Origin: Endobugula sp047619205
GTDB taxonomy: Bacteria > Pseudomonadota > Gammaproteobacteria > Pseudomonadales > Cellvibrionaceae
Reading direction: 5' to 3'
Assembly: GCA_047619205.1 (NCBI GenBank)
Contig: JBLHJR010000002.1
Coordinates: 1-64,000 of the forward strand
Length of the DNA: 64,000 nt
Below are positions 63,639 to 64,000 of this stretch, in pieces. Made by a program: the position numbers and the translations under genes. The notes beneath the pieces were generated by a model. The model was not told the DNA's origin. It worked only from the letters and a program-made list of their open reading frames with translations, and searched no databases. Position 1 is the first letter of the stretch. Every line of letters begins with the position of its first letter.

Positions 63639-63950
63639 ATGCAGAGTCAGCGTATTCGTATTCGTTTAAAAGCATTCGATCACAAGTTGATCGATACGTC
63701 CACGCAGGAAATTGTCGAAACTGTTCGTCGTACCGGCGCACAAGTGAGAGGTCCGATTCCTTTGCCGACTCGTAAAGAGCGTTTTACTATATTGGTTTCA
63801 CCGCATGTCAATAAAGATGCGCGAGATCAATATGAAATTCGTACGCACAAGCGCTTGTTGGATATCGTTGAGCCGACCGAGAAAACTGTTGATGCACTAA
63901 TGAAGCTAGATTTAGCGGCGGGTGTTGAAGTGCAGATTTCTTTAGGTTAA
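63639..63950 (+). CDS. rpsJ: 30S ribosomal protein S10
   Basis: A 103-residue protein of normal length, part of the 30S head and of the Nus antitermination complex (NusE). IRLKAFDHKLIDTSTQEIV and the loop GPIPLPTRKERFTILVSPH are intact. The sequence after it reaches the window edge before rplC. In related genomes rpsJ directly follows tufA; here about 10.2 kb intervene, and a consensus promoter is present instead. Confidence 0.97.
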   Translation: MQSQRIRIRLKAFDHKLIDTSTQEIVETVRRTGAQVRGPIPLPTRKERFTILVSPHVNKDARDQYEIRTHKRLLDIVEPTEKTVDALMKLDLAAGVEVQISLG

Positions 63951-64000
63951 TACCTTAGGTTAGGATTTAGCGATTAGTGATATATAGGCAGTTCGCTGTT

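Noticed and set aside
1..64000. CRISPR arrays, prophage or complete insertion sequences
   Set aside because: No regular direct repeats with spacers, no phage structural genes and no intact transposase were seen anywhere in the window.

Overview
This window comes from a gammaproteobacterium, most likely a marine member of the Cellvibrionales/Pseudomonas-like branch. The evidence is the tRNA(Thr-Tyr-Gly-Thr)-tuf-tRNA(Trp)-secE-nusG-rplKAJL-rpoBC-rpsLG-fusA-tuf backbone with the gammaproteobacterial gene order, birA-coaX-SPOR upstream of it, a DUF1820 protein, and a Pseudomonas-like zur/znu cluster. The genus is an inference from gene content and was not tested.

Region 1 (1-3.4 kb) is accessory DNA. 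It holds an array of attC-like recombination sites with minus-strand cassette genes (a hypothetical protein, a small membrane protein, an RDD protein, a DUF3859-like lipoprotein). No integrase is visible on the side where attI would be expected, so it reads as an integrase-less cassette cluster (CALIN). A Phd/YefM-ParE toxin-antitoxin pair sits at its right border.

Region 2 (3.4-18.0 kb) is a dense zinc-starvation island. It contains zur, a decayed DUF1007 gene, a DUF1289 gene, znuA divergent from znuCB, a SEC-C protein, a zinc carboxypeptidase, a COG0523 (ZigA-type) GTPase, a SnoaL-like protein, and second-copy-type thrS, dksA lacking its zinc finger, pyrC and hisI. It ends with a second Fur-family regulator and an M23 endopeptidase. 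Two near-identical Zur boxes lie upstream of zur and between znuA and znuCB. A separate 17+6+17 perfect palindrome lies between hisI and the second Fur-like gene. Three copies of a dispersed palindromic repeat occur only inside this island.

Region 3 (18-31 kb) is mixed housekeeping: a broken higB with a small inverted-repeat element, topB, tRNA-Arg, DUF1820, an esterase, an SDR epimerase, a substrate-binding-protein/GGDEF-EAL pair, alr, birA, coaX and a SPOR protein.

Region 4 (31-53.5 kb) is the translation/transcription core: four tRNAs, tuf, tRNA-Trp, secE-nusG, rplKA, an L10-type leader, rplJL, rpoBC, then an insertion with an L,D-transpeptidase-like gene, a second M14 peptidase and a DoxX-like gene. 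The str operon (rpsL, rpsG, fusA, tuf) follows.

Region 5 (53.5-64 kb) interrupts the usual tuf-rpsJ junction. An aspartic protease, a second EF-G, two multidomain c-di-GMP enzymes and about 1 kb of decayed DNA separate the str operon from the S10 operon, whose first gene rpsJ has its own strong sigma70 promoter at the right edge.
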